Below the pieces are notes generated by a model that saw only the letters and a list, made by a program, of their open reading frames with translations, ran no database searches and had not been told where the DNA came from. A stretch of DNA of 64,000 bases from Anaerolineaceae bacterium (GTDB taxonomy: Bacteria > Chloroflexota > Anaerolineae > Aggregatilineales > Phototrophicaceae), in the NCBI GenBank assembly GCA_002699585.1, contig PABP01000004.1, forward strand, positions 62,001 to 126,000, given 5' to 3'. Both the position numbers and the translations under genes were made by a program. Within the stretch, counting starts at the first letter, position 1; each line of letters starts with the position of its first letter. Shown piece after piece: positions 63,447-64,000 of this stretch.

Positions 63447-64000
63447 AAACGCAGTGCAAAGCAACGAAACCATCCTGGCGATGCGCAATATCCAGGCCGG
63501 TTATGGCGACATGACCGTATTGGAAGACGTCAACATGGAAGTCAAACGGGGCCATATCGCCACCATTATCGGCGCGAATGGGGCAGGCAAATCGACGCTT
63601 CTAAAGACCATTTTCGGCCTGGTGAAGCCGACACGCGGCAGTATCGTGCACCAGGGCGAAGACATCGCTGGCAAAGGTACGCTGGACGTGCTCCGGCGCG
63701 GCATCACCTTTATCCCTGGCGGACGCGCCAATTTCCCTGCGATGAGTGTTCAGGAAAATCTGGAAATGGGCGCTTATTTGCGCAATGACAAAGACCAGAT
63801 CCGCGCAGAAATCGACCAGCTTTGCCAACGCTTCCCTTTACTACAGGAAAAGCGCAATACCGCTGTTGGTAACCTCAGTGGTGGCCAGCAGCAAATGGTG
63901 GAAATGGCCATCGCCATGATGCTCAAGCCGGATATCATGCTCATTGATGAACCGACTATTGGCCTCGCCCCGCTGATCGTCAATGAAATTTTCCAGGTGA
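63439..64000 (+). CDS. Liv-type ABC transporter ATPase, LivF-like, truncated by window end
   Basis: About 187 residues visible, open to the end of the window. I start at GTG 63439, overlapping LivG by 8 bases as LivG overlaps LivM; ATG 63481 (MRNIQAGYGDM) is a possible shorter start. Walker A GANGAGKST, signature LSGGQQQMVEMAIAM and Walker B MLIDEPTIGLAP are all canonical. The C-terminal part is missing. Confidence 0.9.
   Translation, partial: MTENAVQSNETILAMRNIQAGYGDMTVLEDVNMEVKRGHIATIIGANGAGKSTLLKTIFGLVKPTRGSIVHQGEDIAGKGTLDVLRRGITFIPGGRANFPAMSVQENLEMGAYLRNDKDQIRAEIDQLCQRFPLLQEKRNTAVGNLSGGQQQMVEMAIAMMLKPDIMLIDEPTIGLAPLIVNEIFQV

Noticed and set aside
1-64000. tRNA, rRNA, CRISPR arrays, transposases, phage genes
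   Set aside because: None was found on reading both strands; no repeats with regular spacing and no transposase-like protein are present.

Overview
The window reads as a chromosomal segment of a free-living, heterotrophic bacterium, most probably a Chloroflexota (Anaerolineae-like) member. That placement is an inference from the style of the solute-binding proteins (signal peptides ending in xxAQD), the density of sugar ABC operons each with its own regulator, and the mixed redox operon. No rRNA, tRNA, CRISPR array or insertion sequence was seen. Coding density is high and most genes lie on the minus strand.

Layout. 1-6 kb: a carbohydrate ABC operon (binding protein, two permeases, a small membrane protein, the start of a GH116 glycosidase) under a divergent LacI regulator with two TGTAAnCGATTACA-type operators. 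6-8 kb: a URO-D family protein and an IclR regulator. 8-15 kb: a second ABC operon running binding protein, two permeases, DapA/NanA-type aldolase, then a FAD-oxidoreductase fused in frame to a sialidase-like domain. 15-25 kb: a plus-strand respiratory operon: ArsR regulator, trihaem cytochrome, two YeeE/YedE sulfur-transport halves, a PsrA/PhsA-type molybdoenzyme with FeS and NrfD subunits, a b6-like cytochrome b, a multihaem cytochrome and a Rieske protein, followed by a convergent FmdE-like gene. 25-31 kb: a large secreted beta-helix plus TIM-barrel enzyme, a GH88-like hydrolase and an SDR.

31-41 kb: a minus-strand operon starting with a GH4 glycosidase and continuing with a complete oligopeptide-type (Opp/Dpp) transporter and a small membrane protein. 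A DeoR-HTH/LacI-sensor hybrid regulator is divergent from it. 41-47 kb: another sugar ABC operon and a GH42 beta-galactosidase. An exact 17-bp sequence occurs upstream of GH4 and again upstream of the 44-kb binding protein, suggesting one regulator for both. 47-51 kb: a LacI regulator divergent from a GH2 enzyme. 51-58 kb: a dextran/isomaltooligosaccharide locus (LacI, binding protein, two permeases, GH66, GH15) with two copies of TTGAACCGGTTCAA. 58-64 kb: an IclR regulator and a Liv-type ABC operon with a KdgR-like palindrome before the binding protein. The Liv operon runs off the end of the window.

How it works together. Most of the window breaks down and imports plant or microbial glycans (beta-galactosides, alpha-linked glucans, uronate-containing polymers, possibly sialic-acid-like sugars), each module having a local switch. 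The 15-25 kb operon is different. It combines a polysulfide/thiosulfate-reductase-type complex with cytochrome b6/Rieske/multihaem parts and thiosulfate-type transporters in one transcription unit. It is the best candidate here for an undescribed system.
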